A stretch of DNA of 47,365 nt from an uncultured Eubacteriales bacterium (GCA_900543475.1 UQRU01000007.1:1-47365), one strand, 5' to 3'; positions 25,240 through 33,383 are shown, counted from the first letter of the stretch. The notes: generated by a model from the sequence alone, not told the origin. A program made the numbers and translations.

Positions 25240-27030
25240 TTATTTCCGGCTGATGGCGCCGAATTTGCACGCTTCCATACAGGCGCCGCACTTGACGCAC
25301 TTGCTGTTGTCGATGGTATGGGCCTCCCGCACCTTGCCGCTAATGGCGCCGGCAGGGCACTGACGGGCGCACATGGTGCAGCCTTTGCACTTCTCCGGAT
25401 CGATGGTATAGTTGAGCAGGGCCTTGCACACCCCAGCGGGGCAGCGCTTTTCGTTAATATGGGCCTCGTACTCATCCCGGAAATACCGGATGGTGGAAAG
25501 CACCGGGTTGGGGGCTGTCTGGCCCAGGCCGCACAGGGCGGACGCCTTGATGTTCTTGGCCAGGGTCTCCAGCTTTTCAATGTCCCCGGGTTCGCCCTTG
25601 CCCTCGGTGATGCGGGTGAGCATCTCCAGCATACGCCGGGTGCCGATCCGGCAGGGCGGGCACTTGCCGCAGCTCTCATCCACGGTGAACTCCAGGAAGA
25701 ACTTGGCAATGTTCACCATGCAGTTGTCCTCGTCCATGACGATCATACCGCCGGAGCCCATCATGGAGCCGATGGCGATCAGGTTATCATAGTCGATGGG
25801 GATATCCAGATGCTCCGCCGGGATGCAGCCGCCGGAGGGGCCGCCGGTCTGGGCAGCCTTGAACTTTTTGCCATTGGGGATGCCGCCGCCGATATCGTAA
25901 ATGACTTCCCGCAGGGTGGTGCCCATGGGGATCTCCACCAGGCCGGTGTTGTTGATCTTGCCGCCCAGGGCGAACACCTTGGTGCCCTTGCTCTTCTCCG
26001 TGCCCATGGAGGCGAACCATTCCGGCCCGTTGAGGATGATCTGGCAGATGTTGGCATAGGTCTCCACGTTGTTGAGCAGGGTGGGCTTGCCCCACAGGCC
26101 CTTGACCGCCGGGAAGGGCGGACGGGTCCGGGGCTCGCCCCGGTGGCCCTCGATGGAGGCCAGCAAAGCGGTCTCCTCGCCGCACACAAAGGCGCCGCTG
26201 CCTAAACGCAGATCGATGTCGAACTTGAAGCCCGTGCCCATGATGTTATCTCCCAGCAGGCCATAGTCCCTAGCCTGGTCGATGGCGATCCGCAGCCGCT
26301 TCACCGCAATGGGATATTCCGCCCGCACGTAGATATAGCCCTGCTGGGCGCCGATGCAATACCCGGCGATGGTCATGGCTTCCAGCACGGAATGGGGGTC
26401 GCCCTCCAACACGGAGCGGTCCATAAAGGCGCCGGGGTCGCCTTCATCCGCGTTGCAGCAGACGTATTTCACGTCGCTTTCCGGGGCCTTTGCGAACTTC
26501 CACTTCAGACCCGTGGGGAAGCCGCCGCCGCCGCGGCCCCGCAGCCCGGAAGCCACCACCATTTCCACCACGTCGTCCCGGGAAAGCTGAGTCAGGCATT
26601 TTTCCAGGGCTTTGTAGCCGTCGAAGGCAATGTATTCATCGATATTTTCCGGGTCGATCAAGCCGCAATTGCGCAGGGCGATACGGTGCTGCTTTTTATA
26701 GAAATCGGATTCGTTCAGGGTGGTGTTGATACCCTTTTCGTCCATTTCCTTGTAGATCAACCGCTGCACCGGCCGTCCCTTGATCAGATGCTCGTTTACG
26801 ATCTCTTCCACATCGTCCGGCGTCACGTGGCTATAGTAAACACCCGCGGGATATACCACCACGATGGGGCCGGCCGCACACAGGCCGAAGCATCCCGTGC
26901 GGATGACCTGGATCTCCTTATCGTAGCCCTTTTCTGCCAGGAGCCTCTGGAAGTTTTCAATGATCTGCAACGAGTTGGAGGACGTGCAACCCGTACCGGC
27001 GCAGACCAAAACGTGAGAATGATACATCAT
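25240..27030 (-). CDS. nuoF: NuoF-like NADH-binding subunit of an NAD(P)-linked hydrogenase module (HydB/HndC type)
   Basis: 596 residues. Order: thioredoxin-like [2Fe-2S] domain (CAGTGC and CFGLC); FMN/NADH domain (GLRGRGGGGFPTGLKWKF; CNADEGDPGAFMDRS); SLBB; a [4Fe-4S] site CGKCPPC; and a C-terminal two-[4Fe-4S] ferredoxin (CKGCTMCARQC, CVKCGACMEAC). This matches HydB/HndC of electron-bifurcating or NADP-reducing [FeFe] hydrogenases. It should pass electrons between NAD(P)H and FeS partners. It is the last gene of a nine-gene operon. The usual next gene, the catalytic hydrogenase, is missing; a terminator follows. Confidence 0.92.
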   Translation of the reverse strand: MMYHSHVLVCAGTGCTSSNSLQIIENFQRLLAEKGYDKEIQVIRTGCFGLCAAGPIVVVYPAGVYYSHVTPDDVEEIVNEHLIKGRPVQRLIYKEMDEKGINTTLNESDFYKKQHRIALRNCGLIDPENIDEYIAFDGYKALEKCLTQLSRDDVVEMVVASGLRGRGGGGFPTGLKWKFAKAPESDVKYVCCNADEGDPGAFMDRSVLEGDPHSVLEAMTIAGYCIGAQQGYIYVRAEYPIAVKRLRIAIDQARDYGLLGDNIMGTGFKFDIDLRLGSGAFVCGEETALLASIEGHRGEPRTRPPFPAVKGLWGKPTLLNNVETYANICQIILNGPEWFASMGTEKSKGTKVFALGGKINNTGLVEIPMGTTLREVIYDIGGGIPNGKKFKAAQTGGPSGGCIPAEHLDIPIDYDNLIAIGSMMGSGGMIVMDEDNCMVNIAKFFLEFTVDESCGKCPPCRIGTRRMLEMLTRITEGKGEPGDIEKLETLAKNIKASALCGLGQTAPNPVLSTIRYFRDEYEAHINEKRCPAGVCKALLNYTIDPEKCKGCTMCARQCPAGAISGKVREAHTIDNSKCVKCGACMEACKFGAISRK

Positions 27031-27063
27031 GTTGTGTTCTCCTTCGTTTGGGTTTGTGAATTT

Positions 27064-27432
27064 TTATTCGTAGCTGCCAATGGTGTATTCCACCACGGGA
27101 TTTCCGTTTACAATATGCTCGGAGACGATCCTGGCCACCTGTTCGGGTTTCACCTTGCAATAGGTGACCTTTTCCTTCCCAGGCATATATACCTCCACGA
27201 TGGGCTCCAGCCGGCATAGGCCTATGCACCCGGTCTGGGATACGGTGACGTTTTGTAGCTGGCGCTTGTTGATCTCCTCCACAAAGGCGGCCATCACCGG
27301 CCGGGCCCCCGCCGCGATGCCGCAGGTGGCCAAGCCTACCACCACCCGGATGCCGTCCTCCCTGTTTTTACGCAGGTTCAGCTCATTGATGGTTTTTTGC
27401 CGAATGGCTTCCAGTTCTTGCAGGGTCTTCAT
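27064..27432 (-). CDS. HndB-like [2Fe-2S] thioredoxin-fold protein
   Basis: A 122-residue protein of the (2Fe-2S) ferredoxin domain family. Typical stretches are VGLATCGIAAGARPV (near residue 33) and VSQTGCIGLCRLEP (near 75). The first motif has a single Cys rather than C-x4-C, as I recall for HndB relatives, so cluster binding is uncertain. It lies between the second ATPase gene (three-base gap) and nuoF (33-base gap). It probably takes part in electron transfer or assembly in the NAD(P)H module. Confidence 0.85.
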   Translation of the reverse strand: MKTLQELEAIRQKTINELNLRKNREDGIRVVVGLATCGIAAGARPVMAAFVEEINKRQLQNVTVSQTGCIGLCRLEPIVEVYMPGKEKVTYCKVKPEQVARIVSEHIVNGNPVVEYTIGSYE

Positions 27433-27435
27433 TGG

Positions 27436-27984
27436 TTAACTACCTCCATATAATTCAGATTCGTTTTCCACGAGAAAGTCTCGAATGAATGCCGTGATCT
27501 CCGGCGCGTCCAAGGGCGCCCCGTCCAATATGCGCATTAGCTCCTCTGTATCCAGCTGGTATTCTCGCTGATCCACCCGATGATGATAGTAAAAATGGAT
27601 GTTAGGATTGCCGGTGATCAGCAGCAGCACCGTATCCGCCACGTTTCCCAAGGGCGGCCGGTCGATGTGGCTGCGCTGGTAGGTGCCCTCCAAACGGGTC
27701 CCCTTCCCCTCCTGGCTCTGGAGCTGAAAGCGGCCGCCGCAATTTTCACAGCCTGCCTTAAACAGGGGGATGCCCAGCCCCACCTTCCGGGTGGTACGGG
27801 TGGTGACAAAAGGATTTTCTACAGCCTTGGCCATTTCCGGGGACATGCCGCAGCCATCGTCCTGGATGACCACCGTAAAGGTATCCGCCTGGCTATCCTC
27901 CAGGATGTCCAGGGAAATGTTGGCGGCGCCCGCCCGGATGGAATTCTGGATCAGGTCCAATATATGCAGGGAAATCTCCTTCAC
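27436..27984 (-). CDS. GHKL-type ATP-binding protein
   Basis: A 182-residue protein with a histidine-kinase-like ATPase fold: N-box DLIQNSIRAGA, G1 DDGCGM, G2 VGLGIPLFK. No His-phosphotransfer domain is present. The start is a GTG at 27984 with AAAGGAG; its GTGA overlaps the PHP stop. A longer upstream frame is a shadow of the PHP gene. Proteins of this type recur in [FeFe]-hydrogenase operons of Clostridia. A regulatory kinase role is inferred. Confidence 0.8.
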   Translation of the reverse strand: MKEISLHILDLIQNSIRAGAANISLDILEDSQADTFTVVIQDDGCGMSPEMAKAVENPFVTTRTTRKVGLGIPLFKAGCENCGGRFQLQSQEGKGTRLEGTYQRSHIDRPPLGNVADTVLLLITGNPNIHFYYHHRVDQREYQLDTEELMRILDGAPLDAPEITAFIRDFLVENESELYGGS

Positions 27985-28706
27985 GGGGCGCTCCTTTCCG
28001 GGGACTTGGCAATGGGCTCCCCGCAACGCAATGCCTCCACGATCCCCTGGGGGGTGATGGCGGCGCAGGAAAGGGGATGGCCCGCTTCTAAAATATCCCC
28101 CAGCTGATGGGCGTCGCTGGAAACCAGGCACAGCCTGCCCAACGCGCTATGGGGCCGGGTCTTATAGATCTCCACCGTGGGCATGGCCGGCGTTACCGGC
28201 AAAAAGCCCAGGGTTGGCAATAGGCTGTTAGCGCCCTTGTTAATATGGGCTGGCACCATGACCCCGCCCAGCTGCCAGGCGGTGGCGGCCACCTCTTCCA
28301 GATCCATGGAACAGGCGTTCAGCAGCAGGTGCTCCACCTGGCCGCAGATCCCATCGTCCTCGTCCACCTGGTATTGGGTGCCGAACAGGGCGGGCTTGTT
28401 GCGGATCTTCTTTTGCTTTTCCCATACCCGGACCCCCATCTCCAGGGCTTGCTCCACCAGGGGGAAGTAGCACAATAGATGCACGTCCTCCCGGCTGGTC
28501 ACCTCCAGCCCGGGCACCACGCATACCCCGTATTCCCGGCCCGCTTTCATGGCAGCCGGCAGGTTCAGCGCGGCGTTATGGTCGCATATGGCCACTGCGT
28601 CCAGCCCCTTTAAACGGGCCATGCCCACAATGTTCCAGGGGGTCATGTCCTCGTCCGCGCAGGGGGACAGGCAGGAGTGGATATGAAGATCCACCAGGGC
28701 TTGCAT
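27981..28706 (-). CDS. PHP domain phosphoesterase-like protein
   Basis: A 241-residue PHP-family protein. The metal-binding motifs are visible: DLHIHSCLSPCADEDMTP at the N-terminus, CDHN near residue 42, PAHI near 153 and SSDAH near 197. Family members hydrolyse phosphoesters, including nucleotides. It overlaps the DRTGG gene by one base and the next ATPase gene as GTGA, so it is tightly coupled. Its place in hydrogenase-related operons is recurrent, but its role there is not established to my knowledge. Confidence 0.85.
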   Translation of the reverse strand: MQALVDLHIHSCLSPCADEDMTPWNIVGMARLKGLDAVAICDHNAALNLPAAMKAGREYGVCVVPGLEVTSREDVHLLCYFPLVEQALEMGVRVWEKQKKIRNKPALFGTQYQVDEDDGICGQVEHLLLNACSMDLEEVAATAWQLGGVMVPAHINKGANSLLPTLGFLPVTPAMPTVEIYKTRPHSALGRLCLVSSDAHQLGDILEAGHPLSCAAITPQGIVEALRCGEPIAKSPERSAP

Positions 28707-29041
28707 CAGTGTATGCCCAGCTGATACAGCTTGCCTGCCAGGCTATAGTTGGTCTCGGGGCTTACCAGCACCGGGATCCCCTCCGCCTGGGCCTTTTCCA
28801 GGGTCTCCGCCTCCACGGCGGCGTCCCCAGACACGATCACGCAGGAAAATTCATGGAGGCTGGCCACGGCGATCACATTTAGATGGGTTTGCACGGTGAT
28901 CCAGGCCATGCCCGCTTCCCCCTCCGCCATGACCACGCTGAGCAGGTCGCATACGCACCCCCCGGTCACTTCGCCTTCCAGGCGCACGTCTTTTGTCAGC
29001 AGCTTCAGCCCCAACGCTTCCATCACCTTGGCTACGGTCAT
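28706..29041 (-). CDS. DRTGG domain protein (second copy)
   Basis: A 111-residue single DRTGG-type domain. DRTGG domains occur beside CBS domains and in phosphotransacetylase, and probably bind a small ligand or nucleotide. The gene starts after AGGAGG, 35 bases past the hydrogenase-like gene, and its stop overlaps the PHP start. It is a diverged paralogue of the domain encoded at 30.8-31.2 kb in the same operon. Confidence 0.75.
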   Translation of the reverse strand: MTVAKVMEALGLKLLTKDVRLEGEVTGGCVCDLLSVVMAEGEAGMAWITVQTHLNVIAVASLHEFSCVIVSGDAAVEAETLEKAQAEGIPVLVSPETNYSLAGKLYQLGIH

Positions 29042-29075
29042 GGCATTTCCTCCTTTGGGTCCTCGTATCCCGGCC

Positions 29076-30362
29076 TTACAGATTGGTCAGATCCACCATC
29101 TGCCTGGCCAGCTGCTCCACCTTTTCCTTGAGCTTGAATACGCAGTCCAGTTCGCTGGCCCGGCCCTGTACGATATCCTCCGCCAGGGACCGGCAGGTGG
29201 GGCTTCCACAGGAGCCGCAATCCAGCCCTTTAAAGGTTTTGGTCAGCTCCTCGATCCGTTCCATCTTGACGATGGCTTCGGCGATATTGTCGCTTAATTT
29301 GATCCCCGGCAAGGGCTCCAGGGGGACCGGCAGATGGATGTCGTCCCGGGGCTCTGCGGGAGGCAAGGGGTGTTCCCGCTCGTCCGCCCGCATCCGTTCG
29401 ATCAGCTTGCGCAGGGAATTTTTCGCCACAAAGGCGTTTTCAAATACCAACGGCCCGCCTACGCAGCCCCCTACGCAGGAGGCCCCTTCAAAGAAGTCCA
29501 GGTCGTCCAGCCGGCCGTTTTCGATCTCCTCCAATACGTGGATCACATTGTGGATGCCATCCACCGACAGGATGTTATTGCAGTCCAAAGCGGCGCCCTC
29601 GCCGCCATAGTTGGCCCAGTTGACCCCCTGCCAGGTGGCGTGCCGCTTGCGCTTGAGGTCTTCGGGGATCTCCTGCTTCAGCTGGGCGCTTAACAGGCCG
29701 TAGATATCCTGGATGGCGATGGCGCCATCCACATAGCCGTCGATGCTGGAATGGATGCTGGCCATCTTGGCAGGGCAAGGGGTGATGAAAAACGCCCCGA
29801 TCTCCTCGATGGGCACCCCGTGGGCCTTGGAATATTCCTCCTTGGCCAGCCGGGCCGCCACGTCCTTGGGGGAGAGCACATCCGCCACATTGGGCAACAG
29901 CTCCGGGAACCGGATGCGAATCAGGGCCACCACCGCCGGGCAGGCGGAGGAGATCAAGGGCCGGATCTTATTGGTTTTCAGCATCTCCCGCACCGTGGCG
30001 GAAACGATATCCGCCGCCCGGGCCACCTCGAATACATCGTTAAAGCCCAGGCCCAGCAGGGCGTTGAGCACGTTATCCACGCTGGAAAGGTTGCGGAATT
30101 GGCCGTATAAGGTGGGCGCCGGCAGGGCGATGCGATGCTTGAAACGATAGATGGCGTTGATGGGGTCGGTTTGGGCTACCTTAGCCTGGTGGGGGCAATT
30201 CTGCACGCAGACCCCGCAATCGATGCAAAGCTCGTAAATGATCCGGGCCTTGCCATTGCGCACCCGGATGCATTCCATAGGGCAGCGCTTAAGGCAGGTG
30301 GTGCAGCCCACGCACTTGTCCCGTTCCAGCTTTACGCTGTGATATAGTTCCTTCGCCGCCAT
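29076..30362 (-). CDS. [FeFe]-hydrogenase-like iron-sulfur protein without PAS (sensory/unknown type)
   Basis: 428 residues. Two [4Fe-4S] motifs (CVGCTTCLKRC, CIDCGVCVQNC), an H-cluster-like domain with SSACP (L1), TPCPAKM (L2) and EGASCVGGC (L3), and a C-terminal FeS motif LDCGSCGSPTC. The four cubane-ligand Cys positions remain, but the Cys used for proton transfer in catalytic enzymes is Ala in L1. The usual K-x-E after L2 is broken. Fast catalysis is therefore unlikely; sensing or scaffolding fits better. The ATG at 30362 is preferred to 30377 because GGAGG stands eight bases before it. Confidence 0.8.
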   Translation of the reverse strand: MAAKELYHSVKLERDKCVGCTTCLKRCPMECIRVRNGKARIIYELCIDCGVCVQNCPHQAKVAQTDPINAIYRFKHRIALPAPTLYGQFRNLSSVDNVLNALLGLGFNDVFEVARAADIVSATVREMLKTNKIRPLISSACPAVVALIRIRFPELLPNVADVLSPKDVAARLAKEEYSKAHGVPIEEIGAFFITPCPAKMASIHSSIDGYVDGAIAIQDIYGLLSAQLKQEIPEDLKRKRHATWQGVNWANYGGEGAALDCNNILSVDGIHNVIHVLEEIENGRLDDLDFFEGASCVGGCVGGPLVFENAFVAKNSLRKLIERMRADEREHPLPPAEPRDDIHLPVPLEPLPGIKLSDNIAEAIVKMERIEELTKTFKGLDCGSCGSPTCRSLAEDIVQGRASELDCVFKLKEKVEQLARQMVDLTNL

Positions 30363-30383
30363 GGTCATATCCTCCATCCTTGC

Positions 30384-30818
30384 TTACAGGTTGAACTCCA
30401 TGCAGATGGACGTACCCTTGCCCACCTGGGAGGCGATCTGGAACCCATCGGCGCAGCGCTTCATATTGGGCATGCCCATGCCTGCGCCAAAGCCCAGCAT
30501 CCGTACTTCCTCGGAAGCGGTGGAATAGCCTTCCTGCATGGCCAGGTCGATATCCGCAATGCCCGGACCCACGTCATCCACCAGCAGCCGCACCCGGTTA
30601 GGATAAATCACCAGCCGCATGGTGCCGCCCCAAGAATGGATGGCCAGGTTGATCTCCGCCTCATAGGAGGCAATGGCGATCCGCCGGATCACCGGGGAGG
30701 CCACCCCCAGCTTTTTCAAGGTATTCTTAAAGGACGCGGAAATCTGGCCGGCAGTGGCAAAGTTGCCCTGTTCCACCTGGCGGGTCTCCTGATAGGTTTC
30801 TTCTCCGGCGCTATGCAT
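30384..30818 (-). CDS. RsbT/RsbW-like serine kinase (GHKL ATPase)
   Basis: A 144-residue protein of the anti-sigma/RsbT kinase type. N-box EAEINLAIHSWGG, G1 LVDDVGPGIADI, G2 GFGAGMGMPNMKRCAD, then GKGTSICMEF. The MPNMKR stretch resembles RsbT-like switch kinases. It overlaps the DRTGG gene by eight bases and precedes the hydrogenase-like gene by 21. Such kinases act against SpoIIE-type phosphatases; one is encoded divergently at 23.4-24.6 kb. That functional pairing is inference. Confidence 0.8.
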   Translation of the reverse strand: MHSAGEETYQETRQVEQGNFATAGQISASFKNTLKKLGVASPVIRRIAIASYEAEINLAIHSWGGTMRLVIYPNRVRLLVDDVGPGIADIDLAMQEGYSTASEEVRMLGFGAGMGMPNMKRCADGFQIASQVGKGTSICMEFNL

Positions 30819-31167
30819 CGACCCTGCGCCGTCCTTTCAGTCCGGATTTGTATAGCTCGCCACAAGCCGCATACATGGTCATCGCGGTGCGCAGCAGTGC
30901 GATATCGTTTTCCTTGGCTGTCTGCACCATTTCCTCGGTAGGCACCTTGTTGCGCACAAACACCACCGCGCTCAGATCCAAGATCTGGGCGGTCAGCACC
31001 GTATGGATGGTACATAGGCCGGAGATCAGCACCCGGTCGCTTTCTGCGGAGACCAGCACATCGCTCATCATATCGCTGGCCACTGCCAGAGAAATCTCCT
31101 TATGTAAATTCTCCTGCCCACAGATCACCTCGGCTTCGAGGATCTCCGCCATGCGCCCTATTTCCAT
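30811..31167 (-). CDS. DRTGG domain protein (first copy)
   Basis: A 118-residue protein with a DRTGG-type domain (LAVASDMMSDVLVSAESDRVLIS, about residues 26-48) and a C-terminal helix ending in a basic tail. It begins after AAAGGAG, 15 bases past nuoE, and overlaps the RsbT-like kinase gene. A ligand-binding or regulatory role is likely by family; ligand unknown. Confidence 0.75.
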   Translation of the reverse strand: MEIGRMAEILEAEVICGQENLHKEISLAVASDMMSDVLVSAESDRVLISGLCTIHTVLTAQILDLSAVVFVRNKVPTEEMVQTAKENDIALLRTAMTMYAACGELYKSGLKGRRRVDA

Positions 31168-31182
31168 GCAGGCTCCTTTCTC

Positions 31183-31677
31183 TTATTCGCTGAGCTGGCG
31201 GTATTTTTCGATAATGCCCGGAATGTCCTCCGGTACCAGCCGCCCATATACCTCGCCATTGATCATCATGGCAGGCGCCAGGCCGCAGCAGCCGATGCAG
31301 CGGGTGGCGTCCAGGGTAAACATCCCATCCTGGGTGGTCTTGCCGATCTCCACGCCTCCCAGGACCTTTTGCAATTCATCCAATACCAGCTGGGCGCCCT
31401 TTACATAGCAGGCGGTGCCTAAGCACAGGCCCACTGCATATTTACCCTTGGGCTCCAGGGAAAAGAGGGAATAGAAGGTGGCGATCCCATAAATATCCGT
31501 CACGGGAACCTCCATGGCCTCCGCAATATAGTTTTGCACCTCTTCATCTACACAGCCGATGATGTTTTGCGCCTGCTGCATGACGGGCAACAAACCGCCT
31601 GGCTCACCCTTCCATTGGCGGATCACCTCGTCAAGTTGCTTATAGCCTTCTGCACGCGCACCCATTTCATTTACCAT
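31183..31677 (-). CDS. nuoE: NuoE-like [2Fe-2S] subunit (HydC/HndA type)
   Basis: A 164-residue thioredoxin-fold [2Fe-2S] protein. The helical N-terminal part is followed by the cluster motifs CLGTAC (near residue 97) and CIGCC (near 135). It pairs with the NuoF-like protein to carry electrons between NAD(P)H and FeS clusters. It is the first gene of the operon, with AAGGAGG eight bases before the ATG. It is separated from nuoF by about 4 kb of regulatory-type genes, as in several clostridial hydrogenase loci. Confidence 0.92.
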   Translation of the reverse strand: MVNEMGARAEGYKQLDEVIRQWKGEPGGLLPVMQQAQNIIGCVDEEVQNYIAEAMEVPVTDIYGIATFYSLFSLEPKGKYAVGLCLGTACYVKGAQLVLDELQKVLGGVEIGKTTQDGMFTLDATRCIGCCGLAPAMMINGEVYGRLVPEDIPGIIEKYRQLSE

Positions 31678-31742
31678 GGAAAATTCCTCCTTGATTGTTT
31701 GGCGCTTAAAATAAGAAACGATAGATTTGATTATATGGCACC

Positions 31743-31777
31743 TTGTTTAGTTTATCACAGAAACCCTCCCTTGAAAA
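31743..31777 (-). promoter_or_regulatory. Promoter of the nuoE-nuoF operon with a possible Rex operator
   Basis: Minus strand: TTTTCA (31772-31777), 17-base spacer, extended -10 TGATAAACT (TAAACT at 31749-31754). The 18 bases 31743-31760, TTGTTTAGTTTATCACAG, match the Rex consensus TTGTTAA-N4-TTAACAA at 10 of 14 fixed positions and overlap the -10 box. Rex represses hydrogenase and fermentation genes when NADH is low. Confidence 0.5.
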
Positions 31778-31836
31778 GTGGCAAGCAGCATTTTGCAGGG
31801 GGGTTCTCCTGGCGTTTTTTTATTTTTAGTTATAAT

Positions 31837-31872
31837 TTTTGATTATGGATATGTTCGTTTTGATTATAGATA
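31837..31872 (+). repeat. Direct repeat TTTTGATTAT(G/A)GATA, two copies 21 bases apart
   Basis: Copies at 31837-31851 and 31858-31872 are identical except for one base. The 21-base step is two DNA helical turns. They lie in an AT-rich stretch about 95-130 bases before the expected transcription start of the nuoE operon. A third partial copy (TTTGATTATA) is at 31726-31735. Confidence 0.55.
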
Positions 31873-31915
31873 ATTATTTTTTTCACAATTTTTCCAACAA
31901 ATAGGCGCGGGGGCT

Positions 31916-31934
31916 GGCAAACCAAAGGCAAACC
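31916..31934 (+). repeat. Tandem GGCAAACC repeats, 11-base step
   Basis: GGCAAACC occurs at 31916-31923 and 31927-31934, one helical turn apart. With the TTTTGATTAT repeats it fills most of the 311-base gap between the nuoE operon and the MATE gene; no gene is seen in that gap. Confidence 0.4.
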
Positions 31935-31988
31935 ACCCCCCTGTATTTTTATAAATTTTAATGGGTTCTGTTTTCCCCGTTCATGGGG

Positions 31989-33383
31989 CTACAGAATATC
32001 CTCCACAATATTATTCAGCCAGAAGTCGTTGCGCACGAATAAATATCCTGCCGTGGCCTTAAGCAGGTCCACCGCTTGCACAATGGTGAACAAGGGGCGG
32101 ATGGGCAAGGTCGTGAACCGGGAAAGCACCAATGCCACCGGGATGGACAAAAGCCAGATGGACCCGCTGTCAAACAAGAAGGTGAGCATGGTTTTCCCAC
32201 CGGAACGCATAGTAAAATACGAGGCATGGAGGAAGGCGTGCAAGGGCATGAATACGGCGGTGATCAGGATCAGATCCCGGGCCAGAAGCCGGACCTCGTC
32301 GGTGGTATTATAAATCAGCGGGATAAAGGGCGAGGCCATGGCCATGACGAAACAAACCACCATACAGGACAGCACGGAAAATACGATCAAGCGGGTATCC
32401 GTCCTTCTGGCCTCCTGCATTTTCCCTGCACCCAGCAGGTTCCCCACGATGATGCCAATGGCATTGCCCACTGCCATCACCGCCACGTTAAATAGGTTCA
32501 TCACCGTGGAAGAGATGTTGTAGGCGGCCACAGCTGCCAATCCCCGGGTAGAGTAGCTCTGCGCCAGGATGGTCATGCCGGTGGACCAAAGCATCTCGTT
32601 AATCAGCAGGGGCATGCCCCGCAGGATGATCTTTTTGACCAGGGCCATAGGAATCCGGAATCCCTTAAACAGATCGTATACATAGGGGCAAAATTCCCCA
32701 TGCCGATGGGTCCAGAGCACCACAGCACCCGCTTCCACATACCGGGCGATCACCGTGGCCAGGGCTGCGCCCCGTACTCCCATTTGCGGGAATCCAAATT
32801 TTCCGTAGATCAGCAGATAGTTGAACACCAAATTCACCACCACCGCAATGATGGAGGCGTTCATGGGGACTACCGCCTGGCCAGATTCCCGCAAGGTGCT
32901 GGCATAAGCCTGGGAAACGGCAAATGGCAGCATCCCCAAAAACATAATGTGCAAATAGGCCCTGGCATACTCCAGCGTAGCCCCTATGTCCCCCGTCTGG
33001 CTGCCTTCGTGGAGAAACATGGAGATCAGCTGCGTATCCATGCACATGAGCAAGGCAAGGGCCGCCGCCAGGATCACCCCGCCGCAGATCAGCTTGAAGC
33101 GGAACGTATACCGGACCCCTGCATAATCCTTGCGGCCAAAGTATTGGGCCCCAAAGATCCCAGCCCCAGATACGCCGCCAAACACGGTCAAATTGAATAC
33201 AAACAACAACTGGTTGGCAATGGCCACCCCGCTCATGGGGTCCGTCCCCAGCCGGCCTACCATTACATTATCCAGCAGACTAACGAAATTTGTTATGGCG
33301 TTTTGTACTAAAATCGGCAGGGCAATGGCTATTACCATTCGGTAAAACGCCTTATCCCCAAACCATCGTTCCCGCAGCGTCAA
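31989..33383 (-). CDS. MATE family multidrug/metabolite exporter
   Basis: A 464-residue protein with about twelve membrane helices and the MATE core signature (LPILVQNAITNFVSLLDNVM near the N-terminus, then GVSGAGIFGAQYFG). It exports cationic compounds using a Na+ or H+ gradient; substrate unknown. The frame opens at 33449, but the promoter TTGCAG-17-TATACT (33453-33481) places transcription start near 33446. The TTG at 33383, preceded by AAGGGAAGGG and starting MTLRERWFGDKAFYRM, is therefore the likely start. Confidence 0.88.
   Translation of the reverse strand: MTLRERWFGDKAFYRMVIAIALPILVQNAITNFVSLLDNVMVGRLGTDPMSGVAIANQLLFVFNLTVFGGVSGAGIFGAQYFGRKDYAGVRYTFRFKLICGGVILAAALALLMCMDTQLISMFLHEGSQTGDIGATLEYARAYLHIMFLGMLPFAVSQAYASTLRESGQAVVPMNASIIAVVVNLVFNYLLIYGKFGFPQMGVRGAALATVIARYVEAGAVVLWTHRHGEFCPYVYDLFKGFRIPMALVKKIILRGMPLLINEMLWSTGMTILAQSYSTRGLAAVAAYNISSTVMNLFNVAVMAVGNAIGIIVGNLLGAGKMQEARRTDTRLIVFSVLSCMVVCFVMAMASPFIPLIYNTTDEVRLLARDLILITAVFMPLHAFLHASYFTMRSGGKTMLTFLFDSGSIWLLSIPVALVLSRFTTLPIRPLFTIVQAVDLLKATAGYLFVRNDFWLNNIVEDIL

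Noticed and set aside
31916..31934. CRISPR-like repeats near 31.9 kb
   Set aside because: The repeats are only 8-15 bases long, have two copies each and lack regular spacers; they fit protein-binding sites.
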